Shown: positions 53,465 to 64,000 of the stretch, one piece after another
Layout of the letters: every line of letters begins with the position of its first letter
Position numbering within the stretch: position 1 is the first letter of the stretch
DNA from: Acidovorax sp.
Lineage (GTDB): Bacteria > Pseudomonadota > Gammaproteobacteria > Burkholderiales > Burkholderiaceae_C
Assembly (NCBI RefSeq): GCF_027492855.1
Contig: NZ_JAPUDY010000008.1
Location: forward strand, 186,001 to 250,000
Length of the DNA stretch: 64,000 bases
Direction of reading: 5' to 3'
Notes under the pieces: model-generated
Databases searched by the model: none
Seen by the model: the letters and a program-made list of their open reading frames with translations, nothing else
Told to the model about the DNA's origin: nothing
Made by a program: the position numbers and the translations under genes

Positions 53465-54123
53465 ACCCGCCAGACCCCATCCTCTGCGCGTGGGACTACG
53501 CCGCACCCGAAGACGGCGATCCCGCTGCGCTGCAAGCATGGATCCCTCCTGACGGCTGCCAGGATTGGATCGGCGTGCGCATGCCGGATGGGCGTGTGGA
53601 TTGGCACCTGTTCACCTTGGCCCACCGGGCCGAAACCGCACAGTTGCAGCCTGGCACTGCCATGCGCGGCTACCGGCTGCGCCCCGGGGTGCAGATCGAC
53701 CAGGCGCTGCTGGCGCGCATAGGCGCTGCCGACACACTGGAAGATGAAGAGGACATTCGCGCACGGCTGCTGGAAGCCACGCACTGCGACGCGCGCGTGC
53801 AGGACGCCCTGACCGCGCTGGCGCACACCCCATCCGTCCGGCAAGCCGCCCGGGAGCTGGGTGTGGGCGTGCGCACGCTGGAGCGCCTGCTGCGCAGCGC
53901 CACGCACCACCCGCCCCAGTTCTGGCGCAGCCTGGCCCGCATGCGCCAAACCTGCCACAGCCTGGCAAGCACAATGGCATTGGCGGAAGTGGCGGCACTG
54001 CACGGTTATGCAGACCAGTCGCACATGAATCTGTCTTTCCAGCACTGGCTTGGGTGCACCCCCCGCCAGCTTCGCGCGCACCCCGAGCGCCTGGCCCTGC
54101 TTGGCGCCGAGGGCTACGCGTAG
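53461..54123 (+). CDS. AraC-type helix-turn-helix regulator (start uncertain)
   Basis: The C-terminal 100 residues are an AraC DNA-binding domain: SVRQAARELGVGVRTLERLL (first HTH) and ALAEVAALHGYADQSHMNLS (second HTH), followed by GCTPRQLRAHP. The N-terminal part (PILCAWDYAAPEDGDP, DWIGVRMPDGRVDWHLF) is a sensor domain of unknown ligand. No ATG, GTG or TTG in frame precedes PILCAWDY; a CTG at 53461 overlaps the phoH stop (CTGA), so I propose CTG or internal GTG 53575/ATG 53581. Function and targets unknown. Confidence 0.75.
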   Translation: MNPPDPILCAWDYAAPEDGDPAALQAWIPPDGCQDWIGVRMPDGRVDWHLFTLAHRAETAQLQPGTAMRGYRLRPGVQIDQALLARIGAADTLEDEEDIRARLLEATHCDARVQDALTALAHTPSVRQAARELGVGVRTLERLLRSATHHPPQFWRSLARMRQTCHSLASTMALAEVAALHGYADQSHMNLSFQHWLGCTPRQLRAHPERLALLGAEGYA

Positions 54124-54142
54124 CTGCAAGCCATTCCATTTC

Positions 54143-54189
54143 TCAATCGATCACGCACGGCAAACGAAGCCGACAAAGTGATCGGTTGA
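54143..54189. terminator. Possible bidirectional hairpin between convergent genes
   Basis: TCAATCGATCAC pairs with GTGATCGGTTGA (one mismatch or G-U in 12 bp) across a 23-base loop that can form a small inner stem CGGC/GCCG. It lies between the convergent AraC-type gene and the VOC gene. No T-run follows. Confidence 0.38.
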
Positions 54190-54202
54190 TTTAGCAATGG
54201 AA

Positions 54203-54592
54203 TCAGCCCGCGTCTCCCATGGGCGTGCACAGCTCCACCCAAAAGCCATTGAGGTCGCGGACATAGGCCACCGTCTGGCCCCAAGGCATTTGCGTGGGTT
54301 CCTGCAACGGCGCCGCCCCTTGGGCCAGCGCTTGCTGGTAGGCGGCAGATACATCCTGCGTCAGCAGCGCCACTTCGGAGCATGGGCGCTCGGGGTCGGG
54401 CACCCCTGTCTTCTTGCCCATCTGGGCCAGCATGCTCACCGAGCAGAACGCCAGCTTGGTGGGGCCTGTCTCCAGCTCGCCCCAATCGCCGGCTTCGTGC
54501 AGGAAACGGGTGGAAAAACCAAATGCCCGCTCGTAAAACTGCAAGGTGGCACGTACGTCAGGCACATAAAGAATCGTGTATCCAAACTGCAT
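54203..54592 (-). CDS. Glyoxalase/VOC superfamily protein
   Basis: This 129-residue protein is a single VOC module pair: MQFGYTILYVPDVRATLQFY, ERAFGFSTRFLHEAGDWGEL, then TQDVSAAYQQALAQGAAPLQ and AYVRDLNGFWVELCTPM with a metal-type Glu. VOC proteins include glyoxalases, dioxygenases and resistance proteins; the substrate is unknown. ATG 54592 has an AAGGAG ribosome site 6 bases upstream, which fixes the start. Confidence 0.87.
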   Translation of the reverse strand: MQFGYTILYVPDVRATLQFYERAFGFSTRFLHEAGDWGELETGPTKLAFCSVSMLAQMGKKTGVPDPERPCSEVALLTQDVSAAYQQALAQGAAPLQEPTQMPWGQTVAYVRDLNGFWVELCTPMGDAG

Positions 54593-54673
54593 GAAAACTC
54601 CTTGGTTGCCTGCAGTTTGATCGATTACGCCAGGGCCATCTTGGAAAAATACGACACCTTCCGCTGGCGACAC

Positions 54674-56089
54674 TCAGTAATCGTCGCCCGAGCCCATCGC
54701 CAGATTTTCGAAGCGCGTCTGGTTCTTCTGGAAGAACAGCTTGACCGTGCCGGTGGGGCCGTTACGCTGCTTGCCGATGATGACCTCGGCCACGTTGGGC
54801 TCCTTGGAGTCCTTGTTGTAGTAGTCGTCGCGGTAGATGAACATGATGATGTCTGCGTCCTGCTCGATGGCGCCCGATTCGCGCAGGTCGGACATCATGG
54901 GGCGCTTGTCGGTGCGCTGCTCCACCGAGCGGTTGAGCTGCGACAGCGCGATCACCGGGCATTGCAGTTCCTTGGCCAGCATCTTCAGGCCCCGGGAGAT
55001 TTCGCCCAGCTCGGTGGCGCGGTTGTCCGAACTGGATGAGCCCGAGCCGCTCATGAGCTGCAAATAATCGACCACGATCAAGCCGAGCTTGCCGCACTGG
55101 CGCGCCAGGCGGCGCGCGTTGGCGCGCAACTCGCCCGGCGTAAGGCCCGGCGTCTCGTCGATGTGCAGCGACACCGTGCGCAACTTTTCAATCGCCTCGG
55201 TCAGGCGCGGCCATTCGTCGTCAGTGAGCTTGCCGGTGCGCAGGTTGCCCTGGTTCACGCGGCCGATAGAGCCCACGATACGCACCGCCAGTTGGGCGGC
55301 GCCCATTTCCATCGAGAAGATGGCGACCGGCAGGCCTTCGTTGAGCGCCACATGCTCTGCGATGTTCACCGCAAACGAGGTCTTGCCCATGGATGGGCGC
55401 GCCGCCAGCACCACCATGTCGCCCGCCTGCAAGCCGCTGGTCATGCGGTCGAGGTCGGCAAAGCCGGTGGGCACGCCAGTCACGTCCACCGGGTTGTCAG
55501 CCATCTCCTGCACCTTGTCGAGCAGGTCGATCACCAGGTTGTCGAGGGACTGGAAACCCTGTTTGGTGCGCGAGCCCTCTTCGCCAATGGCAAAAATCTT
55601 GGCCTCGGCCTCGTCCAGAATGCGCTCGACCGTTTTGCCTTGCGGGTTGAAGGCGTTGGTCGAGATCTCATCGCTGGCCGTGACCAGCTTGCGCAGGATG
55701 GCGCGCTCGCGCACGATTTCCGCATAGCGGCGGATGTTGCTGGCGCTCGGAACGTATTGCGCCAGGTTGTTCAGATAGGCCAGCCCGCCCACATCCTGCG
55801 CCTTGCCCTGGTTCTTCAGGTGCTCGAACACCGTGATCACGTCAGCAGGCTTGCTGGCGTTGATCAGCGCACCAATGGCCGCATAGACCATCTGGTGCTC
55901 ATGCCGGTAGAAATGGCTCTCCACCAGCAGGTCGCCCACGCGGTCCCAGGCGTTGTTGTCCAGCAGCAGGCCACCGAGCACGCTGGACTCGGCCTCGATG
56001 GAGTGCGGCGGCGTGCGCAACTGGGCGATCTCACGGTCGGGCGGCGAAGCAAAGCCTTGGTCATCCAGCGGGGGAAAGACAGCAGACAT
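54674..56089 (-). CDS. dnaB: Replicative DNA helicase DnaB
   Basis: This 471-residue hexameric helicase has the DnaB N-domain (RTPPHSIEAESSVLGGLLLD, NNAWDRVGDLL) and a RecA-like C-domain with Walker A in LAARPSMGKTSFAVNIAEHV, LIVVDYLQLMSG (Walker B) and the motif RATELGEISRGLKMLAKEL. It unwinds DNA at the replication fork. It lies downstream of rplI in the common ribosomal-primosomal order rpsF-priB-rpsR-rplI-dnaB. Confidence 0.98.
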   Translation of the reverse strand: MSAVFPPLDDQGFASPPDREIAQLRTPPHSIEAESSVLGGLLLDNNAWDRVGDLLVESHFYRHEHQMVYAAIGALINASKPADVITVFEHLKNQGKAQDVGGLAYLNNLAQYVPSASNIRRYAEIVRERAILRKLVTASDEISTNAFNPQGKTVERILDEAEAKIFAIGEEGSRTKQGFQSLDNLVIDLLDKVQEMADNPVDVTGVPTGFADLDRMTSGLQAGDMVVLAARPSMGKTSFAVNIAEHVALNEGLPVAIFSMEMGAAQLAVRIVGSIGRVNQGNLRTGKLTDDEWPRLTEAIEKLRTVSLHIDETPGLTPGELRANARRLARQCGKLGLIVVDYLQLMSGSGSSSSDNRATELGEISRGLKMLAKELQCPVIALSQLNRSVEQRTDKRPMMSDLRESGAIEQDADIIMFIYRDDYYNKDSKEPNVAEVIIGKQRNGPTGTVKLFFQKNQTRFENLAMGSGDDY

Positions 56090-56229
56090 AAAGTTTCTCC
56101 GAGCAGAGCCTGATGAAATGCATTCCCTGGATCTGCCGCATCAAAGCAGCAGCCAGGGGGACAAGCCTGTGGGTAATCCGTGGATTACCGGTGGGCAATC
56201 ATGTACAAATACCGCGAACCCAAAGACAA

Positions 56230-56249
56230 AAGCCGCCCGAGGGCGGCTT
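56230..56249 (-). terminator. rho-independent terminator after rplI
   Basis: A 9-bp stem AAGCCGCCC/GGGCGGCTT with a 2-base gap (GA) is followed on the minus strand by TT then GTC. It sits just after the rplI stop and before dnaB. The tight loop probably opens by one or two pairs in the RNA. Confidence 0.7.
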
Positions 56250-56270
56250 CTGGTGAAACACCGAGGTGCC

Positions 56271-56723
56271 TCAGGCGGTTTCGCCGTACACCGAAACGGT
56301 CACTTCCACGACCACGTCCGTGTGCAGAGCAACGTTCACCGTGCTTTCGCTCACGACCTTGATCGGGCCGTTGGGCAGGCGAACCTGCGCCTTGACGATC
56401 TTGTAGCCTTGCTTGTTCAGCTCTTCGGCGATGTCGTGGTTGGTCACGGAACCAAACAGACGGCCGTCCACGCCAGCCTTTTGGGTCAGCTTGACGGTGG
56501 TGCCAGCCAGCTTTTCGCCTTGGGCTTGGGCTTCGGCCAGCTTGGCAGCGGCAGCCTTTTCGAGTTCAGCGCGCTTGGCTTCGAACTCTGCCTTGGCGGC
56601 TTCCGTGGCGCGACGGGCGCGGCCAGCGGGGATCAGGAAGTTGCGGGCGTAGCCGTCTTTGACCTTGACGATTTCACCGAGGTTGCCGAGGTTCACAACC
56701 TTGTCGAGCAGGATGATTTGCAT
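56271..56723 (-). CDS. rplI: 50S ribosomal protein L9
   Basis: This 150-residue protein has the L9 N-domain [40 protein letters not shown], a long connecting helix ([20 protein letters not shown]) and the C-domain. L9 binds 23S rRNA near the L1 stalk. It is 12 bases downstream of rpsR. Confidence 0.98.
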   Translation of the reverse strand: MQIILLDKVVNLGNLGEIVKVKDGYARNFLIPAGRARRATEAAKAEFEAKRAELEKAAAAKLAEAQAQGEKLAGTTVKLTQKAGVDGRLFGSVTNHDIAEELNKQGYKIVKAQVRLPNGPIKVVSESTVNVALHTDVVVEVTVSVYGETA

Positions 56724-56735
56724 GGGTTGTGCTCC

Positions 56736-57017
56736 TTAGATCTTGTGCTGGTCGCTGTAAGGCACCAGGGCCAGGAAGCGAGCGCGCTTGATGGCGGTGT
56801 TCAGCTGACGCTGGAAGATGGCGCGCGTGCCGGTCAGGCGTGCGGGGATGATCTTGCCGTTTTCGGCGATGAAATCGCGCAGCGTGTCGACATCCTTGTA
56901 GTCGATTTCTTCAACGCCCGTCACCGTGAAGCGGCAAAAGCGCTTGCGCTTGAACAGCAGGGATTGGGTGTTGCGCTTTGGGCGCTTATCTTTGTTGAAC
57001 TTCTTGAACGTGGCCAT
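56736..57017 (-). CDS. rpsR: 30S ribosomal protein S18
   Basis: This 93-residue protein has [20 protein letters not shown] and the S18 signature [37 protein letters not shown]. It binds the platform of 16S rRNA together with S6, whose gene lies upstream. It follows priB by 18 bases. Confidence 0.98.
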   Translation of the reverse strand: MATFKKFNKDKRPKRNTQSLLFKRKRFCRFTVTGVEEIDYKDVDTLRDFIAENGKIIPARLTGTRAIFQRQLNTAIKRARFLALVPYSDQHKI

Positions 57018-57035
57018 TGCGGACCCCTTGGAAAA

Positions 57036-57326
57036 TTAATTTTGTTGAATATCCTGGATATGAAGCACTGCGGTCTTGCCATTGCGCGGGCTGGCCAGAA
57101 ATCCATGAAAAGTCCAGAGACTTCCGATGTTCTGCCTTGCCAGACGCTCGGCCATTGCACCAAAGGCAACGGCTTTCATGGCGGCCTTGACTTCGCGGGG
57201 ATGGTCTGCCTCGGTTTGCTGTGACTCGTGTTCGAGCCGCAGCGTGAGGGCGGGCAATCCAGCGGGCGTGTAGCGCAGGGCCTCAGCCTCAGCGATACAT
57301 GCGGTCAAGACGACGCGGTTCTCCAC
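57036..57326 (-). CDS. priB: Primosomal replication protein N (PriB)
   Basis: This 96-residue OB-fold protein starts with a GTG codon, MENRVVLTACIAEAEALRYT, then PALTLRLEHESQQTEADHPR and FHGFLASPRNGKTAVLHIQD. PriB binds single-stranded DNA and PriA in replication restart. The GTG is 15 bases after the rpsF stop. Its place between rpsF and rpsR is standard for betaproteobacteria and gammaproteobacteria. Confidence 0.95.
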   Translation of the reverse strand: MENRVVLTACIAEAEALRYTPAGLPALTLRLEHESQQTEADHPREVKAAMKAVAFGAMAERLARQNIGSLWTFHGFLASPRNGKTAVLHIQDIQQN

Positions 57327-57341
57327 TCCAACGAGGATGGA

Positions 57342-57731
57342 TCAGCGCTCGCCGCGCTCGCCGCCGGCAGCTGCGTATTCCGCTTGGCTGGCCTTGCGGG
57401 CTTCTTCGCGCTCGACGGTCTTCATCATCGAAGATGGGCCCGTATCGGCCTTCTTCTTCTGAACCGTCAGGTGGCGCAGCACGGCGTCGTTGAACTTGAA
57501 GGCGTGCTCCAGTTCAGCCATCACGGCCTGGTCGGCTTCGATGTTCACGCACAGATAGTGGGCCTTGGCCAGCTTGTTGATCAGGTACGCCAGTTGACGG
57601 CGGCCCCAGTCTTCCACGCGGTGCACCTTGCCACCGCCAGCGGTGATCATGCCCTTGTAGCGCTCCAGCATGGCTGGAACTTGTTCGCTTTGATCCGGAT
57701 GGATCAACAAAATGATTTCGTAATGACGCAT
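57342..57731 (-). CDS. rpsF: 30S ribosomal protein S6
   Basis: This 128-residue protein has [60 protein letters not shown] and a basic tail ending in [12 protein letters not shown] 57731 has an AAAGGAG ribosome site 7 bases upstream. It begins the rpsF-priB-rpsR-rplI operon and is divergent from grpE. Confidence 0.98.
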   Translation of the reverse strand: MRHYEIILLIHPDQSEQVPAMLERYKGMITAGGGKVHRVEDWGRRQLAYLINKLAKAHYLCVNIEADQAVMAELEHAFKFNDAVLRHLTVQKKKADTGPSSMMKTVEREEARKASQAEYAAAGGERGER

Positions 57732-57986
57732 GCATACTCCTTTTGGGTAAGACCACCCGTTGCGTCCCAACCCTCCTGGGTTGTGCGGTGTGGCAAGGGA
57801 AAGCCTGCGATTATAGCCCGGCCTTCGCCGCTTGTACACTTAGTGCATCGCAGCCCCATCCAGGGCACCCCAAAATGATGCCGGATGGACGCCCGGCCCC
57901 TTGCAAAACCAAGGGACCGGGCCGACATGCCTTACTACAAAGCGCGTTGCACCTGGGGCCCACAAGGACATACCCCTGCCGCAGGC

Positions 57987-58013
57987 CTTGATTTGTGGCC
58001 AAACGCCCCCAAC
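57987..58013 (+). promoter_or_regulatory. Candidate heat-shock (sigma-32) promoter of grpE
   Basis: CTTGATT, 13 bases, then CCCCAAC resembles the sigma-32 consensus CTTGAAA-N(11-16)-CCCCATNT. It would start transcription about 30 bases before grpE. A second weaker match, CTTGTAC (57831) with CCCCAT (57854), is found further upstream. Confidence 0.45.
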
Positions 58014-58049
58014 TCTCGCGCGTCCTGTTTATTTACTTTCAGACCAGAC

Positions 58050-58601
58050 ATGTCAGACCACAGCCAAACCACCGCATCCCAGAGCGCCCCCGCCCCCGAA
58101 GAAGTCGAAGCCGCCATGGCTGCCCACGCCTCCGATGAGCTGGCACGCCTGCAGGGCGAGCTGGCCGAGCTGAAGGCCAAAAGCGCCGATCTGGCCGACC
58201 AGTTCCTGCGCGCCAAGGCCGAGGCCGAAAACGCCCGCCGCCGTGCCGATGACGAAGTGGCCAAGGCCCGCAAATTCGGCATCGAGAGCTTTGCCGAAAG
58301 CCTGCTGCCCGTGGCCGACAGCCTGGATGCTGCCCTGGCCATCAAGGAAGCCACGCCCGAGCAACTGCGCGAAGGCGCCGACGCCACCCTGCGCCAGTTG
58401 ACCTCGGCCCTGGAGCGCAACAAGGTGCTGGCCATCAACCCCACCGCAGGCGCCAAGTTCGACCCGCACCAGCACCAGGCCATCAGCGTGGTGCCTGCCG
58501 ACCAGGAACCCAACACCGTGGTGAGCGTGCTGCAAAAGGGCTATGTGATCGCCGAGCGCGTGCTGCGTCCGGCCCTGGTCACCGTCACGGCCCCAAAGTA
58601 A
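58050..58601 (+). CDS. grpE: Nucleotide exchange factor GrpE
   Basis: This 183-residue protein has an acidic N-terminus, a long coiled coil ([20 protein letters not shown]), the GrpE motif [38 protein letters not shown], and a beta domain ending [20 protein letters not shown]. It exchanges ADP on DnaK. The ATG at 58050 was chosen; upstream frame is not GrpE-like. It heads grpE-dnaK-dnaJ. Confidence 0.96.
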   Translation: MSDHSQTTASQSAPAPEEVEAAMAAHASDELARLQGELAELKAKSADLADQFLRAKAEAENARRRADDEVAKARKFGIESFAESLLPVADSLDAALAIKEATPEQLREGADATLRQLTSALERNKVLAINPTAGAKFDPHQHQAISVVPADQEPNTVVSVLQKGYVIAERVLRPALVTVTAPK

Positions 58602-58695
58602 ATCCCCAAATAAATCAGCGCGGATGACTTGAAGCACCAAAAGTTATCCACAAGTTACTAGCCATCCAAACCAATCAAACATTCGGAGAGAAATC

Positions 58696-60651
<1,956 letters not shown>

Positions 60652-60670
60652 TCCAGCCCTCCCCCTGAGC

Positions 60671-60708
60671 CGCCGCGCCCTGCCTCTCACCCCGGAGGCG
60701 GCGCGGCG
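60671..60708 (+). terminator. Hairpin between dnaK and dnaJ
   Basis: A 9-bp GC-only stem CGCCGCGCC/GGCGCGGCG encloses 20 bases, followed after a few bases by CCCCTTTTCC. It may reduce read-through or protect dnaK mRNA; it lacks a clean T-run. Confidence 0.42.
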
Positions 60709-60734
60709 TTCCCCTTTTCCCCTGGCGGAGAACC

Positions 60735-61877
60735 ATGTCCAAAAGAGACTTTTACGAAATCCTGGGCGTTCCCAAGAACGCCTCGGACGATGAAATCAAG
60801 AAGGCCTATCGCAAGCTGGCGATGAAGCACCACCCTGACCGCAATCAGGGGGATGCGGCCAAACCTGCCGAAGAGAAGTTCAAGGAGGCCAAGGAGGCCT
60901 ACGAGATGCTCTCCGACCCGCAAAAACGCGCGGCCTACGACCAGTACGGCCACGCCGGGGTGGACCCTAACATGCGCGGCCCCGGCGCGGGTGCGGAAGG
61001 TTTTGGCGGCTTTGCCGAGGCCTTTGGCGACATCTTTGGCGACATGTTCGGCCAGCAAGGCGGGCGTGGGCGCGGTGCGGGCGGCCGCCAGGTGTACCGG
61101 GGCAGCGACCTCAGCTACGCCATGGAGATCACCCTGGAAGAGGCCGCACGCGGCAAGGACGCGCAGATCCGCATCCCATCGTGGGAGAGCTGCGACACCT
61201 GCCACGGCAGCGGCGCCAAGCCCGGCACCAGCGCAAAAACCTGCACGACCTGCGCGGGCTCCGGCACGGTGCAGATGCGCCAGGGCTTTTTCAGCGTGCA
61301 GCAGACCTGCCCGCACTGCCGCGGCACGGGCAAGATCATTCCCGAGCCCTGCACCACCTGCCACGGCCAGGGCAAGCTCAAGAAGCAAAAGACGCTGGAA
61401 GTGAAGATCCCTGCGGGCATCGACGACGGCATGCGCATCCGCAGCACGGGCAACGGCGAGCCAGGCACCAATGGCGGCCCGCCGGGCGACCTGTACATCG
61501 AAATCCGCCTGAAGAAACACGACATCTTCGAGCGCGACGGCGACGACCTGCACTGCCAGGTGCCTGTGAGCTTCATCACCGCCGCCCTGGGTGGCGAGAT
61601 CGAGGTGCCCACGCTGGCTGGCAAAGCGGCCATCGACATCCCCGAAGGCACCCAGGCCGGCAAGCAGTTTCGCCTGCGCGGCAAGGGCATCAAGGGTGTG
61701 CGCGCCAGCTACCCTGGCGACCTGTACTGCCATATCGCGGTGGAAACGCCGGTCAAGCTCACCGAGCACCAGCGCAAGCTGCTGCGCGAGCTGGAAGATT
61801 CGCTCAAAAAGGGTGGCGCACGCCACTCGCCCAGCGGCGAGAGCTGGACGGACCGACTGAAGAACTTCTTCAGCTGA
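60735..61877 (+). CDS. dnaJ: Chaperone DnaJ (Hsp40)
   Basis: This 380-residue co-chaperone has a J-domain ([30 protein letters not shown] with HPD), a Gly/Phe-rich region and four zinc-finger repeats ([32 protein letters not shown]) before the C-terminal beta domains. It stimulates DnaK ATPase. A GGAGAACC ribosome site precedes the start. It ends with a terminator at 61901. Confidence 0.98.
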   Translation: MSKRDFYEILGVPKNASDDEIKKAYRKLAMKHHPDRNQGDAAKPAEEKFKEAKEAYEMLSDPQKRAAYDQYGHAGVDPNMRGPGAGAEGFGGFAEAFGDIFGDMFGQQGGRGRGAGGRQVYRGSDLSYAMEITLEEAARGKDAQIRIPSWESCDTCHGSGAKPGTSAKTCTTCAGSGTVQMRQGFFSVQQTCPHCRGTGKIIPEPCTTCHGQGKLKKQKTLEVKIPAGIDDGMRIRSTGNGEPGTNGGPPGDLYIEIRLKKHDIFERDGDDLHCQVPVSFITAALGGEIEVPTLAGKAAIDIPEGTQAGKQFRLRGKGIKGVRASYPGDLYCHIAVETPVKLTEHQRKLLRELEDSLKKGGARHSPSGESWTDRLKNFFS

Positions 61878-61900
61878 CCGCCTGCCGCCCCCTCCTGACA

Positions 61901-61934
61901 ACCGCACGGTGCTGAAAAGCCCGTGCGGTTTTTT
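61901..61934 (+). terminator. rho-independent terminator of the grpE-dnaK-dnaJ operon
   Basis: A perfect 9-bp stem ACCGCACGG/CCGTGCGGT with an 11-base loop is followed by TTTTT. It lies 24 bases after the dnaJ stop codon. Confidence 0.88.
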
Positions 61935-62066
61935 CATGTCTGCGCGCACCAAGAAGACCGCACACGCGATGGACGACATCGCGGTTGGCGATGGCAATGC
62001 AAGGTCTTTTATAAGAAAATAACCCATCACCTTCTCGAAACGAGAAGTGGCAGAACACAAAAACCC

Positions 62067-63056
62067 ATGAAAAGCTCCGAGCGCAGTTTTGCGCGCCGAA
62101 TCGACCTCACCTCGCTGCAACTGTTTGTGGCGGTGTGCGAGCTCGGCAGCATCGGCCGCGCGGCCGAGCGCGAGTTCATTGCCGCATCGGCCGTCAGCAA
62201 GCGCCTGTCGGATCTGGAAACCGCTGTAGATACCGCCCTGCTCTACCGCCACAGCCGGGGCGTGACCCTCACACCCGCGGGCGAGAGCCTGCTGCACCAT
62301 GCGCGCACGGTGCTGTTTGGCCTCGAACGCATGCAGGGTGAGCTCAGCGAATACGCCGACGGCGTGCGCGGCCATGTGCGCATGCACGCCAACATCTCGG
62401 CCATCTTCCAGTTTTTGCCCGAAGACCTGGGCGCGTTTGCACGCGAGCACAGCCAGATCAAGATCGACCTGCAAGAGCACCTCTCCAGCGACGTGCTGAA
62501 CGCAGTGCAGGAGGGCGCCGCCGACCTGGGCATTTGCAACATCGGCACAGTCAACACAGGCGGCAGCCCCGGCTTGCAAAGCCGCCCGTACCGCTCAGAC
62601 CGTTTGGTGCTTGTTGTGCCGCTAGCGCACGCCCTGTCAGCGCAAGCAGCTATCAATTTTGATGAAGTTCTCGACTGGGACATTGTGGGCCTGCATGCCA
62701 ACAGCAGCATCAGCCTGGCCATGCGCGCAGCCGCAGCGGCCGCCGGGCGCCCGCTGCGCCAGCGTATCCAGGTCACGGGGCTCGATGCCATGTGCCGCAT
62801 GATCGACAACGGCCTGGGCGTGGGCCTGCTGCCCGACCGCGCTTTTGCCCTGATGCGCGGCGTGGGCAACCTGCAGGCCATCCCGCTGACCGACGCCTGG
62901 GCCCACCGCGAACTGCGGGTGGTGGCCCGCGACTTTGACGCCCTGCCGGTCACCGCGCGCCTGCTGGTCGAGCACCTGGCACCCCGCAACGCACAAGAGG
63001 CCGCGCCTGCCGCGCCCGCCGCGACCCCCGACACTAAAATCCAATCACCCACCTGA
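62067..63056 (+). CDS. LysR-family transcriptional regulator
   Basis: This 329-residue protein has a LysR winged helix (RRIDLTSLQLFVAVCELGSI, REFIAASAVSKRLSDLETAV, LLYRHSRGVTLTPAGESLL) and a substrate-binding domain (GADLGICNIGTVN-type core; GLGVGLLPDRAFALM). The effector is unknown; it precedes leuC by 21 bases but belongs to a separate transcription style. ATG 62067 gives the standard N-terminus. The segment HALSAQAAINFDE (62622-62669) is encoded by sequence matching the dispersed palindrome, so the gene may have absorbed a repeat copy. Confidence 0.9.
   Translation: MKSSERSFARRIDLTSLQLFVAVCELGSIGRAAEREFIAASAVSKRLSDLETAVDTALLYRHSRGVTLTPAGESLLHHARTVLFGLERMQGELSEYADGVRGHVRMHANISAIFQFLPEDLGAFAREHSQIKIDLQEHLSSDVLNAVQEGAADLGICNIGTVNTGGSPGLQSRPYRSDRLVLVVPLAHALSAQAAINFDEVLDWDIVGLHANSSISLAMRAAAAAAGRPLRQRIQVTGLDAMCRMIDNGLGVGLLPDRAFALMRGVGNLQAIPLTDAWAHRELRVVARDFDALPVTARLLVEHLAPRNAQEAAPAAPAATPDTKIQSPT
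62621..62664. repeat. Dispersed palindrome relative inside the LysR gene, copy F
   Basis: The sequence has TAGCGC, 11 bases, then GCGCAAGCAGCTAT followed by CAATTTTGAT. Copy E has TAGCGC, 11 bases and the same 14-base block, so the spacing is identical. The left GCGCTT arm has become GCGCAC, but the right arm is intact. It is read in frame as LAHALSAQAAINFDE. Confidence 0.68.
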
Positions 63057-63077
63057 AAGCAGAAAGAAAGCCACGCC

Positions 63078-64000
63078 ATGGGACGCACCCTGTACGACAA
63101 GATCTGGGACGAGCATGTCGTCCACACCGAAGAGGACGGCACCTCCATCCTTTACATCGACCGCCACCTGGTGCACGAAGTCACCAGCCCGCAGGCGTTC
63201 GAGGGCCTGCGCGAGGCGGGCCGCAAGGTCTGGCGCATGAGCTCCATCGTGGGTACCGCCGACCACAACACGCCCACCACGGGCTGGGAAAACGGCTACG
63301 ACGGCATCACCGATCCGATCAGCAAAGAGCAGATCACCACGCTGAACGACAACATGGCGACAATCTCGCCCGCCGCGTTCTTCCCCTTCATGCACAAGCG
63401 CCAAGGCATCGTGCACGTGATCGGCCCTGAAAACGGCGCCACCTTGCCCGGCATGACGGTGGTGTGCGGCGACAGCCACACCAGCACCCACGGCGCTTTC
63501 GGCGCGCTGGCCCACGGCATCGGCACCTCCGAGGTCGAGCACGTGATGGCCACGCAGACCCTGCTGGCCAAGAAGGCCAAGAACATGCTGGTGCAGGTGG
63601 ACGGCACTCTGGCCAAAGGCGTGACACCCAAGGACGTGGTGCTGGCCATCATCGGCAAAATTGGCACGGCGGGCGGCACGGGCTACACCATCGAGTTCGC
63701 GGGCTCCGTCTTCCGCGCCATGAGCATGGAAGGCCGCATGACCGTGTGCAACATGGCCATCGAAGGCGGCGCACGCGCAGGCCTGGTGGCGGTGGACGAC
63801 AAAACCATCGAATACGTCAAGGGCCGCCCCCTGTCGCCCACCGGGGTGGAATGGGACCAGGCCGTGGCGTACTGGAAAACGCTGCATTCCGATGCCGATG
63901 CGAAGTTCGACACCGTGGTCAAGCTCGACGCTGCCGATATCCTGCCGCAGGTCACCTGGGGCACCTCGCCCGAGATGGTGCTGGGCGTGGACGCCCGCGT
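63078..64000 (+). CDS. leuC: 3-isopropylmalate dehydratase large subunit (partial, 3' end outside window)
   Basis: The visible 307 residues match Leu[61 protein letters not shown] and [20 protein letters not shown]. It isomerises 2-isopropylmalate to 3-isopropylmalate in leucine synthesis, with a [4Fe-4S] cluster whose first Cys lies outside or near the window end. A GAAAG ribosome site precedes the ATG. leuD and leuB are expected beyond the window. Confidence 0.97.
   Translation, partial: MGRTLYDKIWDEHVVHTEEDGTSILYIDRHLVHEVTSPQAFEGLREAGRKVWRMSSIVGTADHNTPTTGWENGYDGITDPISKEQITTLNDNMATISPAAFFPFMHKRQGIVHVIGPENGATLPGMTVVCGDSHTSTHGAFGALAHGIGTSEVEHVMATQTLLAKKAKNMLVQVDGTLAKGVTPKDVVLAIIGKIGTAGGTGYTIEFAGSVFRAMSMEGRMTVCNMAIEGGARAGLVAVDDKTIEYVKGRPLSPTGVEWDQAVAYWKTLHSDADAKFDTVVKLDAADILPQVTWGTSPEMVLGVDAR

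Noticed and set aside
60687-62579. 630-residue open frame antisense to dnaJ and the LysR gene
   Set aside because: It spans two well-supported genes and a terminator and has the amino-acid composition of an antisense shadow.

Overview
This 64 kb window is ordinary chromosome of a GC-rich betaproteobacterium. It is most likely a member of the Comamonadaceae close to Acidovorax or its relatives. That placement rests on the gene content and order (priB between rpsF and rpsR; alaA-type aminotransferase, hom and thrC followed by mobB, moeA and moaD; solo amtB with a sigma-54 promoter), on the codon use, and on a dispersed GCGCTT/AAGCGC palindrome. The species cannot be named from the sequence alone. 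No rRNA, tRNA or CRISPR array was recognised.

Region by region. 1-6.1 kb (mostly minus strand): the start of secG, tpiA, a quinone oxidoreductase, rpsO and pnp with a terminator and a leader hairpin between them, and an aminotransferase. 6.1-8.3 kb: a small secreted protein, a 0.6 kb stretch without a clear gene, a YggT-type membrane protein and a stand-alone Lon N-domain protein. 8.3-15.1 kb (plus strand, visibly lower GC): a surface-glycan cluster of WbpM-like 4,6-dehydratase, Wzx-type flippase, two family-2 glycosyltransferases, a WbpV-like reductase/epimerase and an initiating sugar-phosphate transferase, with 1-4 base overlaps at most junctions. It ends at a 626 bp deletion derivative of an IS5-family element. 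15.9-22.4 kb: a type IV pilus minor-pilin and tip-adhesin operon (fimT/fimU-like, pilV, pilW, pilX, pilY1, pilE), also of lower GC. 22.5-30.5 kb: ribD, a sigma-54-type promoter and amtB, a phospholipase D/cardiolipin-synthase-like protein, dusC, a hypothetical gene, a methyltransferase and an acetyltransferase.

30.7-38.6 kb: a small protein made of one adhesin-type repeat, divergent from a two-component pair (LuxR-type response regulator and hybrid histidine kinase); a coniferyl-aldehyde-dehydrogenase-like enzyme; a small membrane protein; clpB. 38.7-50.2 kb: a transglutaminase-like protein; moaE with a small partner gene; a plus-strand block (two small unknown genes, a possible leader peptide, a dapA paralogue and a chemotaxis receptor) that separates moaE from moaD-moeA-mobB; then thrC, hom and an alaA-like gene. 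50.3-54.6 kb: a Mth938-like protein, a bcp-type peroxiredoxin, a PIN-PhoH ATPase, an AraC-type regulator and a glyoxalase-fold protein. 54.7-57.7 kb: dnaB, rplI, rpsR, priB and rpsF. 58-64 kb: grpE, dnaK, dnaJ, a LysR regulator and the start of leuC.

The most unusual signal is the dispersed palindrome. It lies intact in at least four intergenic sites, and recognisable relatives appear in frame inside the LysR gene and, less clearly, inside ribD. Other points worth checking are the MITE-like IS5 remnant placed exactly on a stop codon, a possible lysine-codon leader peptide before the dapA paralogue, the single-repeat protein beside the two-component system, and the insertion-like split of the molybdopterin genes.
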